NCBI RefSeq assembly: GCF_900637055.1
Contig: NZ_LR134338.1
Span: forward strand, 4,925,001-4,989,000
Source of the DNA: Brevibacillus brevis
GTDB lineage: Bacteria; Bacillota; Bacilli; Brevibacillales; Brevibacillaceae
Reading direction: 5' to 3'
DNA: 64,000 bases
The notes under the pieces: model-generated
Database searches by the model: none
Seen by the model: the letters and a program-made list of their open reading frames with translations, nothing else
What the model was told of the DNA's origin: nothing
Translations under genes and position numbers: made by a program
In this document: positions 26,021 through 33,907 of the stretch, in pieces
Layout: each line of letters begins with the position of its first letter
Numbering within the stretch: position 1 is the first letter of the stretch

Positions 26021-26590
26021 TTAGTTTGTTTTCAAAACATCGTGGTCGACGTAACGCTCGCCATTCAGTTCACTGATGACATTGATTGCAACCTTGGCGC
26101 CATCACCAGATGTAATAATCGTATGTACGCTAACTCCCGCGCACGTGCCTGCTGCCCAAATTCCTTCGATGTTCGTCTTCCCTTGTACATCGACATCGAC
26201 TACGGTTTTAATCCGTGGCTCTGTACCTTCTTTGGTTTTTACCCCAATCGCTTCTGCCAAAGTCACGAGCGCTCCAGTTGCAAGAATCACATGCTTAGCC
26301 TCGAAGCTGCCTTTTTCCGCTGTCTCTACGAGAAAGCCTTGCTCTGTTTTTGTAATGTTGCTCACTTGATCGGCTACCAGCTCCGCTCCGAATTTCGCTG
26401 CTTGCTTCTTACCAATCTCAATGAGATCTGGGCCGGAGATTTCCATGATGCCGTAGTGATTCTCCATCCACGCGCGCTTGGTCATGCTTTTGTCATTATC
26501 AATCAGCAACGTCTTCTTACCTGCTTTTGCAGCAAACAACGCTGCACTTCCTCCCGCCGGGCCTGCACCAATAATTACGATATCAACCAA
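26021..26590 (-). CDS. Short FAD-dependent oxidoreductase (thioredoxin-reductase-like)
   Basis: 189 residues. The N-terminal dinucleotide fold is IVIIGAGPAGGSAALFAAKAG; later motifs are ILATGA and the FAD-closing GIWAAGTCAGV. It is much shorter than thioredoxin reductases (about 310 residues), lacking the NADPH domain and the CxxC redox pair, so it is a single-domain flavoprotein of the kind found in Bacilli with no assigned substrate. TTG 26590 has GGGAGAG upstream. Confidence 0.78.
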   Translation of the reverse strand: MVDIVIIGAGPAGGSAALFAAKAGKKTLLIDNDKSMTKRAWMENHYGIMEISGPDLIEIGKKQAAKFGAELVADQVSNITKTEQGFLVETAEKGSFEAKHVILATGALVTLAEAIGVKTKEGTEPRIKTVVDVDVQGKTNIEGIWAAGTCAGVSVHTIITSGDGAKVAINVISELNGERYVDHDVLKTN

Positions 26591-26752
26591 AGAAATCTCT
26601 CCCTTCCAAAATAACTTTCACAACATAATTATATACTAAGTATGGTAAAAGTAGCAATATCTTTGACAAGTTTATGATGTCTATTAGAAAAATATTTATT
26701 ATTATAAGGTTAAAAGCATGAAGTTTCAGATAAATGGAACTTGGTCTAAGGA

Positions 26753-27292
26753 GTGAATCCTATCGAACTGCGAATAGGTTTTGTGATCGGAAAAAAATTG
26801 GATTTGAAAAGAATCGACGAGATTTTATACACCCATGAAAACAAACAAGCTGCATCTTGTAAGGTAGTATTAGATTTTATGGAGATGGACCCTGAGATTT
26901 TCTTGAATCGTCCCTTTTCTTCTACAGAACAGGTATCCATTAAAGAACCCGATCTCCTTGAAGCTGAACTTTCCCAGTTGTATGATTTTGTATGGGTTGA
27001 AGTATTAGGCGGCATTGAGAGGCACGGGCACCCTTCCGTTACTATCTCTGATATAGAATATGAAGGTAAACTCATCCATACGTTAGACAATAGAGTGCTA
27101 ATCTTTTTACGAGATATCATTATTGACAATCACGGGAGAGAACTGCTTAGGAAAATCTGCCACGTCCCAAAACCATTACAATGGCTCGCCCTCCCAAAAA
27201 AGGACGGAAAAACTCCACCCCCAGACTATATTCTTGACGAGATGGAGCAATGGGTTCGCAAGTTGATTGCATATGAGGTAGATGATAAATAG
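26753..27292 (+). CDS. Unknown protein, tandem paralogue copy 1
   Basis: 179 residues, acidic to neutral, with no signal peptide or membrane helix. I recognise no family. About three quarters of its residues match the next gene (shared stretches ENKQAASCKVVLD, LLEAELSQLYDFVWVEVLG, KTPPPDYILDEME). The start is odd: the only in-frame standard start after the preceding stop is GTG 26753, which overlaps the ribosome site AAGGAG. In copy 2 the same region has a normal ATG; the two differ by a one-base indel there. Confidence 0.62.
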   Translation: MNPIELRIGFVIGKKLDLKRIDEILYTHENKQAASCKVVLDFMEMDPEIFLNRPFSSTEQVSIKEPDLLEAELSQLYDFVWVEVLGGIERHGHPSVTISDIEYEGKLIHTLDNRVLIFLRDIIIDNHGRELLRKICHVPKPLQWLALPKKDGKTPPPDYILDEMEQWVRKLIAYEVDDK

Positions 27293-27295
27293 GAA

Positions 27296-27345
27296 AGGGC
27301 TATCTCAAACGTCATACAAGCTGACGTTGAGATAGCCCTCTTCTT
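27296..27345 (+). terminator. Terminator of paralogue copy 1
   Basis: AGGGCTATCTCAACGTC-type stem (GGGCTATCTCAAACGTC with GACGTTGAGATAGCCC) followed by TCTTCTTTC. It is part of the duplicated unit. Confidence 0.85.
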
Positions 27346-27470
27346 TCACGAATCTCGCGTAAATCCAGATTAATATTACGAGAAAAAAATCAATTTCCAG
27401 AACATTGGGGAGAAGATTAATGTATAGATAATTGAGGTACTTCGATTTTCTCTTCTTCAATAAGGAGTGA

Positions 27471-28004
27471 ATGACAATCGAACTGCGAATCGGCTTTGTG
27501 ATTGGCAAAAAAATTGATTGCAACAAAGTCCGGGAGATTTTATACACCTATGAAAACAAACAAGCTGCATCTTGCAAGGTAGTATTAGACTATATGGAAA
27601 TGGACCCAGAGATTTTTTTAGATCGTTCCTTCTCTTCCACATGTCCAGTCCCTATTAAAGATCCCGATCTCCTTGAAGCTGAACTTTCCCAGTTGTATGA
27701 TTTTGTATGGGTTGAAGTATTAGGCAGTATTGAGCGGCATGGCCACCCTTGCGTTACGATCTCAGATACAAAATATGAAGGCAAGCTCATCCATACGTTA
27801 GACAAAAGAATGTTCATCTTTTTACGAGACATCATCAGTGACGATCAAGGAATACAACTTCTTGAGAAAATCTGCCATGTACCAAAACCATTACAATGGC
27901 TCGTCCTCCCAAAAATAGACGGAAAAACCCCACCCCCAGACTATATTCTAGATGAGATGGAGAAATGGGTACGCAAGTTGATTGCATACAAGATAGATGA
28001 ATAA
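27471..28004 (+). CDS. Unknown protein, tandem paralogue copy 2
   Basis: 177 residues, paralogous to the preceding gene with a uniform spread of substitutions. ATG 27471 is preceded by AAGGAG. Each copy has its own similar terminator, so the duplicated unit of about 718 bp runs from the ribosome site to the terminator. The function is not recognisable; the pattern of tandem, diverging copies of a small cytosolic protein is seen among immunity proteins, but there is no toxin gene next to it. Confidence 0.68.
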   Translation: MTIELRIGFVIGKKIDCNKVREILYTYENKQAASCKVVLDYMEMDPEIFLDRSFSSTCPVPIKDPDLLEAELSQLYDFVWVEVLGSIERHGHPCVTISDTKYEGKLIHTLDKRMFIFLRDIISDDQGIQLLEKICHVPKPLQWLVLPKIDGKTPPPDYILDEMEKWVRKLIAYKIDE

Positions 28005-28011
28005 ATAGGGA

Positions 28012-28058
28012 AAGGGCTATCTCAAACGTCTTGTAAACGGACAATGAGATAGCCCTCT
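28012..28058. terminator. Terminator between paralogue copy 2 and the GNAT gene
   Basis: GGGCTATCTCA pairs with TGAGATAGCCC around an imperfect interior. It is a diverged copy of the 27296-27345 terminator and also faces the convergent GNAT gene. Confidence 0.82.
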
Positions 28059-28062
28059 TCTT

Positions 28063-28593
28063 TCACGAAGACCGTGTAATCCAGAATCGGCGAATGACCA
28101 AACCATCATCGTCTGTACATTCCGACTCAAAGACGCCCCCGTTCTTCCGAATCGTTTTTTCCGATCCAACATTATCATAATCACAAATCAACAATACTTC
28201 GTTGATACCCAACTCGCTCGTGATGTTTAAGGCTTGCGCTAAAATTTCCGTCGCATATCCTTTGCCTCTCTCAGAAGGTCGGATACCATATCCGATGTGC
28301 CCGCTGTTTTTGTGTAAACGCTCGTTGAGACGATGCCGAATATTGACCACACCCAATATACGTTGATGCTCATTTACGAGCCAATACGTTGAATGAGGAA
28401 CATAGCCATCCGGAAGATTTTCTTCGTTGCTCTCCCCCTCCAGAAATTCCAGATACGCAGCAAAATCATAGGGCTCTCGATCCACCACCCACGGTACGAT
28501 AGGCTCTCCACTTTCTTTCCACTCTTCGTAAAAGGAAATATACTCTGCTTGAAGTTCTGCACAAGGCTTCGTTACATACAGTTGCCCAGCCAT
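28063..28593 (-). CDS. GNAT family N-acetyltransferase
   Basis: 176 residues with the GNAT acetyl-CoA motif IGYGIRPSERGKGYATEIL (motif A, Q/RxxGxG/A variant) and the following helix. The strand YWLVNEHQRILGVVNIRH precedes it. It resembles RimJ/RimL-like and YitI-type acetyltransferases; the substrate is unknown. AAGGGGAGCGAGACG leads into the ATG. Confidence 0.83.
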   Translation of the reverse strand: MAGQLYVTKPCAELQAEYISFYEEWKESGEPIVPWVVDREPYDFAAYLEFLEGESNEENLPDGYVPHSTYWLVNEHQRILGVVNIRHRLNERLHKNSGHIGYGIRPSERGKGYATEILAQALNITSELGINEVLLICDYDNVGSEKTIRKNGGVFESECTDDDGLVIRRFWITRSS

Positions 28594-28720
28594 CGTCTCG
28601 CTCCCCTTGCATATTTTGGCGTAAAATTCTTTCTATTATAGCTGCAAGAAGATAGTGTTACCAGCTAAACACTTTTTTACCTTCTTGAATTACTTCCATT
28701 AGTTGACTAAAAGCCGCGTA

Positions 28721-28921
28721 GGAAGAAGCGCATTTCCAGTCCAAGCGCCTCTGGAGCCCAACTCAGCTTCGGTAAAAATGGCGGGGAATTTCAGCTTCAT
28801 TTATGGAATCCTTCATCGAAACTACAACGTTTGAAGCGCTCCCGCCATTTTTTCCGAAGCGGACAGTCAATCCCCCTTGCGGGGCGTAGGCCGAAGCGTA
28901 GACTGGAAATGCGCTTCTTCC
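28721..28921. repeat. 201-bp inverted-repeat element
   Basis: Perfect 21-bp arms at 28721-28741 and 28901-28921, and inner arms at 28766-28785 and 28841-28860 (19 of 20 complementary). The whole element could fold into one long hairpin with a 55-nt apex. It carries no gene, and I see no clear target-site duplication. This accounts for the 28594-28999 gap together with the qox terminator. Confidence 0.8.
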
Positions 28922-28949
28922 CTTCACTACCGCTACTATCAAAAAAACA

Positions 28950-28990
28950 AAAAAAACGCGGCACAAGCAACGAATCGCCTGTGCCACGCT
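28950..28990 (-). terminator. Terminator of the qox operon
   Basis: CGTGGCAC pairs with GTGCCGCG (one G-T type mismatch) around a 16-nt loop, followed on the minus strand by a run of eight T. Confidence 0.85.
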
Positions 28991-28999
28991 CTTAACTGA

Positions 29000-29317
29000 T
29001 TAATATTTGTTAAACAACATGATCCAGAGGGAACCTGCAACGATTGTAAATACAATCACAAGTCCAAGAATCAATGTCTGTACGTTGTAGCGCGGTTTTT
29101 CTCCTTCGCGGATGTGCATGAAGAAGACCAACTGAACTACGAACTGCAAGACCGCCATTACCAAGATCGCGATCACGGTCGCCGTTTTACTCAAAATCTG
29201 GTTCATGACCAGTACGAGTGGGATAATGGTGAGCACGATCGACAGGATAAAACCGATCACGTACTCTTTCATCGATCCGTGACTATGATGTCCGCCATGG
29301 TTTTGATGTTGTGCCAC
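29000..29317 (-). CDS. qoxD: aa3-type quinol oxidase subunit IV
   Basis: 105 residues with three membrane helices and the family ending NVQTLILGLVIVFTIVAGSLWIMLF. A His-rich start (MAQHQNHGGHHSHGS) precedes the first helix. It is the small subunit of the cytochrome aa3/bo-type oxidase. GTG 29317 lies one base after the subunit III stop, so translation is coupled; the ribosome site is within the end of qoxC. Confidence 0.88.
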   Translation of the reverse strand: MAQHQNHGGHHSHGSMKEYVIGFILSIVLTIIPLVLVMNQILSKTATVIAILVMAVLQFVVQLVFFMHIREGEKPRYNVQTLILGLVIVFTIVAGSLWIMLFNKY

Positions 29318-29318
29318 C

Positions 29319-29921
29319 TTACATCACCCCCATCAAGTAAACGACTGTGAAGAGGAAGATCCACACAACGTCAAGGAAGTGCCAGTACAAGCTCAGGTTG
29401 GTAATTTTGCGGCGAGTAACCGCGGTGATTCCACGACGCTTCAACTGCATGATCAGCGCAGTCATCCAGAACAGACCAAGCGTTACGTGCAATCCGTGCG
29501 TACCAACCAGTGTGTAGAAAGCGGACCAGTAACCGCTAGTCGCCATGGTTGCGCCTTCGCTCATCAAGTGCATAAACTCAGTAACTTCCAACACTACGAA
29601 CGACAGTCCCAAAAGACCAGTTACAGCCAGCCAAGCAATCAGCTGCTTGACATTGCCTTTGTTCATCGCCAAGACAGCGAGACCGCTGGTAAAGCTACTT
29701 GTCAACAAGATAAAGGTCGAAGCAATAACACCTGGCAGCTGGAACAATTCCTGTCCAGTTGGTCCGCCAGCAAAGCTATTCATCATTACCGCATAGGTTG
29801 CAAACAATGTACCGAACAGCACGCAGTCTGTTACAACGAAAATCCAAAAACCAAGAACCTTAAGTTGCTCATGCTCTTCATGATGGTCGTGGCCGTGACC
29901 ATGGTCATGATTCGTAGCCAT
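29319..29921 (-). CDS. qoxC: aa3-type quinol oxidase subunit III
   Basis: 200 residues with five membrane helices. Family motifs include GFWIFVVTDCVLFGTLFATY and the C-terminal YWHFLDVVWIFLFTVVYL. A His-rich stretch (NHDHGHGHDHHEEHEQ) precedes helix 1. It starts two bases after qoxB ends. Subunit III stabilises the oxidase and helps oxygen access. Confidence 0.93.
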   Translation of the reverse strand: MATNHDHGHGHDHHEEHEQLKVLGFWIFVVTDCVLFGTLFATYAVMMNSFAGGPTGQELFQLPGVIASTFILLTSSFTSGLAVLAMNKGNVKQLIAWLAVTGLLGLSFVVLEVTEFMHLMSEGATMATSGYWSAFYTLVGTHGLHVTLGLFWMTALIMQLKRRGITAVTRRKITNLSLYWHFLDVVWIFLFTVVYLMGVM

Positions 29922-29923
29922 CG

Positions 29924-31894
29924 TTACACCACCCTCCCCAGTGAAGCCTCAGTGCGACGCACTTCCTCCACCGGTACGTAATAATCCGTGTCGTATTGGA
30001 AGGAGCGTGCCCACATGCATGCGAATACTCCAATGAATCCAATAACGGCCATCCAAACCCATCCAAATGTGAAACCAAAGCCTACCAAGAACCAGAAGTT
30101 CGACATGATAAACGGAATTCCAGAGTTCTTCGGCATATGAATCGGCTCCAGTTTCGCCGGTTGTTCTTTATAGGTGCCATTTGCTTTTGCTTCTTTTGTT
30201 GCCCACCAGTCATCCATTTCTTTCACTTGTGGTACAACAGCAAAGTTGTAGAACGGTGCAGGTGACGGAATCGACCACTCCAGCGTACGACCATTCCATG
30301 GATCGCCTGTCGTGTCGCGCTCACCATGCTTGATGCTGTAAGCGATTTGCCATACTTGGAAGATGAAACCGATACCCATCATAAATGCCCCAACAGTGGA
30401 TACCAAGTTCAGGTCTTCCCAACCGCGATCCCAACCGTACGTATAGTAACGGCGAGTCATACCCATGAAACCGAGCGCGTATTGCGGCATAAAGCACACG
30501 TAGAAACCAATATTCCAGAACCAGAAGCCCCATTTGCCCAGTTTCTCGTCGAGCTTGAAACCGAACAGTTTTGGCCACCAGTAGTAAATACCAGCCAGGT
30601 AACCGAACACTACCCCACCGATCAATACTTGGTGGAAGTGGGCAACCAAGAAGTAACTGTTGTGATACTGATAGTCTGCCGGAGCTACTGCCAGCATTAC
30701 CCCTGTCGCTCCACCAATTACAAAGCACGGGATAAAGGCAATGGTCCACAGCATTGGTTGTTTAAAGGATATCCGGCCACGGTACATTGTAAACAGCCAG
30801 TTAAAGACCTTAACCCCGGTCGGGATCCCAATAACCATCGTTGATATCGCAAAGAAGGCGATAACACTTGCGCTCGTACCCATCGTGAAGAAGTGGTGAG
30901 CCCATGTAAAGAACGATACAACGGCAATGATCATCATCGCCCAAACCATTGATTTGTAACCGAAAATCTTTTTACGTGAGAACGTAGCTACGATTTCGGA
31001 GAAGATACCGAAAGCTGGAACTACTACGATATATACCTCAGGGTGACCCCACATCCAGATGAGGTTGAGGTACATCATCGGATTACCGCCGCCGTCCATT
31101 GTGAAGAAGTGGGCACCTGCGAAACGGTCAAGGAACAACAGAGCCAATGTTACAGTCAAAATTGGGAAAGCGAAGATAATCATAATGCAGCTGGACAATA
31201 CGGACCAGCTAAACAATGGCATTTTGGAAAGCTTCATGCCAGGTGCGCGCATTTTGAGAATCGTTACGATAAAGTTAATCCCTGTCGCCAAACTACCGAT
31301 ACCGGAGATCTGAATCCCCCAAATATAGAAGTTCTGACCTGGTCCAGGGCTGAATTCATTCTGTGACAGTGGCGGGTAAGACAACCAACCAGCGTCCGGG
31401 GAGCCCCCGATTACGAACGAAAGGTTGAACAGCATCGCACCGAGCATAAACAGCCAGAAGCTGAGTGCGTTCAAGAACGGATACGCTACATCTCGAGCAC
31501 CGAGCTGAAGCGGTACTACCATGTTGAACAAGGCAAACATCATCGGCATCGCCATGAACAAAATCATGATCGTACCGTGAGTTGTAAAGATGGCATTATA
31601 GTGTTCCGAGTTCAGGAACTCTACGTTCGGGAATGCCAGTTGCAAACGCATCAGCAGGGCGTCAACCCCACCGCGGAACAGCATCAGAAGCGATGCGATC
31701 AAGTACATAATACCAATACGCTTATGGTCAACTGTAGTCAACCATTCACGCCATAGCCAACCCCATTTTTTATACTTAGTCAGAACGAATACGATCGCAA
31801 TGATGGTCAGTACAATCGATACGTCCGCACCGTAAATCAGTGGGTCACCTGTTACAAAGAACGTGGATGCAAAATCCTTAATGTTCTCCCACAC
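29924..31894 (-). CDS. qoxB: aa3-type quinol oxidase subunit I
   Basis: 656 residues with at least 14 membrane helices. Low-spin haem, high-spin haem and CuB ligands lie in FTTHGTIMILFMAMP, WGHPEVYIVVVPAFG (His-Tyr crosslink site), TWAHHFFTMG and LVAHFHQVLIGG. The extra N- and C-terminal helices are typical of quinol oxidases rather than short cytochrome c oxidase subunit I. It reduces O2 to water and pumps protons. GTG start with GAGGAGG upstream. Confidence 0.96.
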   Translation of the reverse strand: MWENIKDFASTFFVTGDPLIYGADVSIVLTIIAIVFVLTKYKKWGWLWREWLTTVDHKRIGIMYLIASLLMLFRGGVDALLMRLQLAFPNVEFLNSEHYNAIFTTHGTIMILFMAMPMMFALFNMVVPLQLGARDVAYPFLNALSFWLFMLGAMLFNLSFVIGGSPDAGWLSYPPLSQNEFSPGPGQNFYIWGIQISGIGSLATGINFIVTILKMRAPGMKLSKMPLFSWSVLSSCIMIIFAFPILTVTLALLFLDRFAGAHFFTMDGGGNPMMYLNLIWMWGHPEVYIVVVPAFGIFSEIVATFSRKKIFGYKSMVWAMMIIAVVSFFTWAHHFFTMGTSASVIAFFAISTMVIGIPTGVKVFNWLFTMYRGRISFKQPMLWTIAFIPCFVIGGATGVMLAVAPADYQYHNSYFLVAHFHQVLIGGVVFGYLAGIYYWWPKLFGFKLDEKLGKWGFWFWNIGFYVCFMPQYALGFMGMTRRYYTYGWDRGWEDLNLVSTVGAFMMGIGFIFQVWQIAYSIKHGERDTTGDPWNGRTLEWSIPSPAPFYNFAVVPQVKEMDDWWATKEAKANGTYKEQPAKLEPIHMPKNSGIPFIMSNFWFLVGFGFTFGWVWMAVIGFIGVFACMWARSFQYDTDYYVPVEEVRRTEASLGRVV

Positions 31895-31917
31895 GTGGTA
31901 TTCCTCCTCCCTCTCGC

Positions 31918-32904
31918 CTAGTGGTTCATACTGGAATGATTCATTCCAGGCATGTTGTGCGATTCAGTCTTTTGCTGCGTATTTTGCGAAGTCTCATTAG
32001 AAGACTTCGCACCTGCAGGCGCAGGGGTATTCTCCATGACATAGTCCATATCGTGACCATGGCCATATTTAGCAACGATCTCTTCAAACATTCCTTCTGG
32101 GAATGCAGAGTACGTAAACTTATCTGTCACGCCAGGCTTGCGGAGTTCTTCATAATCTGCCTTCGTCATAGCTGGTGTCGTGCCTTTTACTTCTTTGACC
32201 CAGTTATCGAACTCTTCTTTCGGTTTTGCCACTACATTAAACTGCATTTTGGCGAAGCCTTCACCAGAGAAGTTGGAGCTAAATCCAGCGAATGTACCTG
32301 GTTCATCTGCTTGCAGATACAGCTCGGTAGCCATTCCCGCCATCGCATAAATCTGTCCACCCAATTCTGGAACCCAGAAAGAGTTCATCGGTGCATCAGC
32401 AGATACCTGGAAGCGAATCGGTACACCTGCTGGAATCTCCAGATGGTTAACAGTTGCGATATTTTGTTCTGGATACGTGAACATCCATTTCCAGTCCAAA
32501 GCCGTAACCTGAATGGTCATAGGAGCAACTTCTTTATTTGGGTTCTCTTTTAACACATAAATATCACGGACAGTAAAGTAACCCAGCAATGCAACGATAA
32601 TAATAGGAATAATCCACCAAATTACCTCTAGGGTTGTACTGTGTGCCCACTCCGGCTTATAACTTGCTTTATTGCCCGGTGTATCCCGATAGCGGTATAC
32701 AATGAAAGCGGTAAGCGCAATAACCGGAACGATAATGACAGCGACCAATATCGTGGAAATAATAATGAGATTGTACTGCGTTTCTGCTACAGGTCCTTTT
32801 GGATTCAAGACGAGGTATTCGCTACCACAGCCTGTCAGCAGAACGGTGCCCAACACTGCCAAGATCCAAAATTGGATATGCCTCAGCATTTTTCCTCCGC
32901 TCAT
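31918..32904 (-). CDS. qoxA: aa3-type quinol oxidase subunit II (no CuA site)
   Basis: 328 residues. A lipobox at Cys26 (LLTGC) is followed by two membrane helices and a cupredoxin-fold domain. The CuA ligands of cytochrome c oxidases are absent: the region reads NSFWVPELGGQIYAM and later FSSNFSGEGFAKMQF, with Asn and Ser in place of His and Cys. That marks a quinol oxidase. The C-terminus has an unusual Met/His tail (SHNMPGMNHSSMNH) after a Pro/Asn/Gln linker. Start ATG 32904; ATG 32889 also has a good ribosome site (GGAGG). Confidence 0.93.
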   Translation of the reverse strand: MSGGKMLRHIQFWILAVLGTVLLTGCGSEYLVLNPKGPVAETQYNLIIISTILVAVIIVPVIALTAFIVYRYRDTPGNKASYKPEWAHSTTLEVIWWIIPIIIVALLGYFTVRDIYVLKENPNKEVAPMTIQVTALDWKWMFTYPEQNIATVNHLEIPAGVPIRFQVSADAPMNSFWVPELGGQIYAMAGMATELYLQADEPGTFAGFSSNFSGEGFAKMQFNVVAKPKEEFDNWVKEVKGTTPAMTKADYEELRKPGVTDKFTYSAFPEGMFEEIVAKYGHGHDMDYVMENTPAPAGAKSSNETSQNTQQKTESHNMPGMNHSSMNH

Positions 32905-32970
32905 TCTCCTAATCCCTCCTAGTCACAAACAACGAGCATGTAATACTTTGAGAGCGTAGTTCCTTTCAGA

Positions 32971-33239
32971 TGAACTTCGCCTCACATATGTCGATAGTGC
33001 AGTCACTCTCTATGGAGAGGTCTCGTGTATTCACACTTTTCGAGAGTTCCTCACAATAGAGGTTTTTTAACACAAGTGAACTTCACTATTTGCCGCATAT
33101 ACATACTATCAGAGTCAGCGAGCTTTTGTACTCGTTTTTAACGACGTTCAATATTTCGTAGCTTTTCTGTTACAAAGTGTTCACATAGCATTCACGAGTT
33201 GATCATATTCTTGTTAGGATTCTCCTCTAATGAAGTTCA
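32971..33239. promoter_or_regulatory. Repeated TGAACTTC motif in the qox upstream region
   Basis: The 520 bp between qoxA and the next gene has no open gene. TGAACTTC occurs at 32971-32978 and 33077-33084 on the plus strand and at 33232-33239 on the minus strand. The middle copy lies in a dyad, AGTGAA-c-TTCACT (33075-33087). This is a candidate operator set for the qox promoter; the cognate regulator is not known. Confidence 0.4.
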
Positions 33240-33301
33240 CCACCCATTTTTGGTCATCTCACCCAATCTGGAATGTCAAGGTTTCTTTTCACTTTTAATA
33301 A

Positions 33302-33350
33302 AAAAATCAAAAAAAAAAAAAAAAAAACGCCAGCGCATTTGGCTGACGGT
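33302..33350 (-). terminator. Terminator-like hairpin with a very long T tract
   Basis: On the minus strand CGTCAGC pairs with GCTGGCG around a 7-nt loop, followed by 19 T (plus-strand A run 33309-33327). It backs up the terminator of the small membrane protein gene. Confidence 0.75.
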
Positions 33351-33366
33351 AAAATTCCGTATAAAT

Positions 33367-33404
33367 AAAAAAACCTCTCATTTATAAGAAAGAAAATGAG
33401 AGAT
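33367..33404 (-). terminator. Terminator of the two-helix membrane protein gene
   Basis: CTCTCATTT pairs with AAATGAGAG and is followed by GTTTTTTTA on the minus strand. Confidence 0.82.
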
Positions 33405-33428
33405 TTCTATGGGACTATTTTTAACTTG

Positions 33429-33641
33429 TTAGGCGTCAGTTCCTTTTAGTGTCATCAAGCGAAACACCGTGCTCATAATGAAGATATTCATACCAGCGAT
33501 CAAAAATCCGATCGACACCATCAACGGCAAATTCTGCGATCTGAAATCGCTTGCAGTGAAAGCCATAATCACAGCACCAACAAATAATACTGTCCAAGCC
33601 ATCCATCTTAATACATCTGCTGCTTTTCGATCGTTATTCAT
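33429..33641 (-). CDS. Small two-helix membrane protein, unknown function
   Basis: 70 residues: two membrane helices (VLRWMAWTVLFVGAVIMAF and LPLMVSIGFLIAGMNIFIM) joined by a short polar loop, with a basic N-terminus and MTLKGTDA at the end. I do not recognise a named family. ATG 33641 is preceded by ATAGGGG. It has two terminators after it and so forms a single-gene unit. Confidence 0.7.
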   Translation of the reverse strand: MNNDRKAADVLRWMAWTVLFVGAVIMAFTASDFRSQNLPLMVSIGFLIAGMNIFIMSTVFRLMTLKGTDA

Positions 33642-33907
33642 AACACAAAACCCCTATCATTATAGATTTTTTGCGTGACCGTTTTTGTTTTATGCTCTTA
33701 TTGTAACATAATATTCACTTGTTGTTCATATTTTGTTCAATTTTTTATAAAAAAATTGTCAAAACTTTTTTCATAAACCTATTGGCTGTCGTGTTGTTAT
33801 CTTTTTACTTTGTGTCACAAATGTGAAGGCGTTATTGTTATAATGAATAGAGTAAACGGTTTCATACATTTATCGCATCTTGATCTGTCATCGAAGGTGG
33901 TTTGCCC

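Noticed and set aside
28694-28930. Insertion sequence at the 201-bp inverted repeat
   Set aside because: No transposase and no target-site duplication; reported only as a repeat element.
33309-33327. Run of 19 A as a special signal
   Set aside because: It is the U-tract of a minus-strand terminator; its exact length may also be a sequencing uncertainty.
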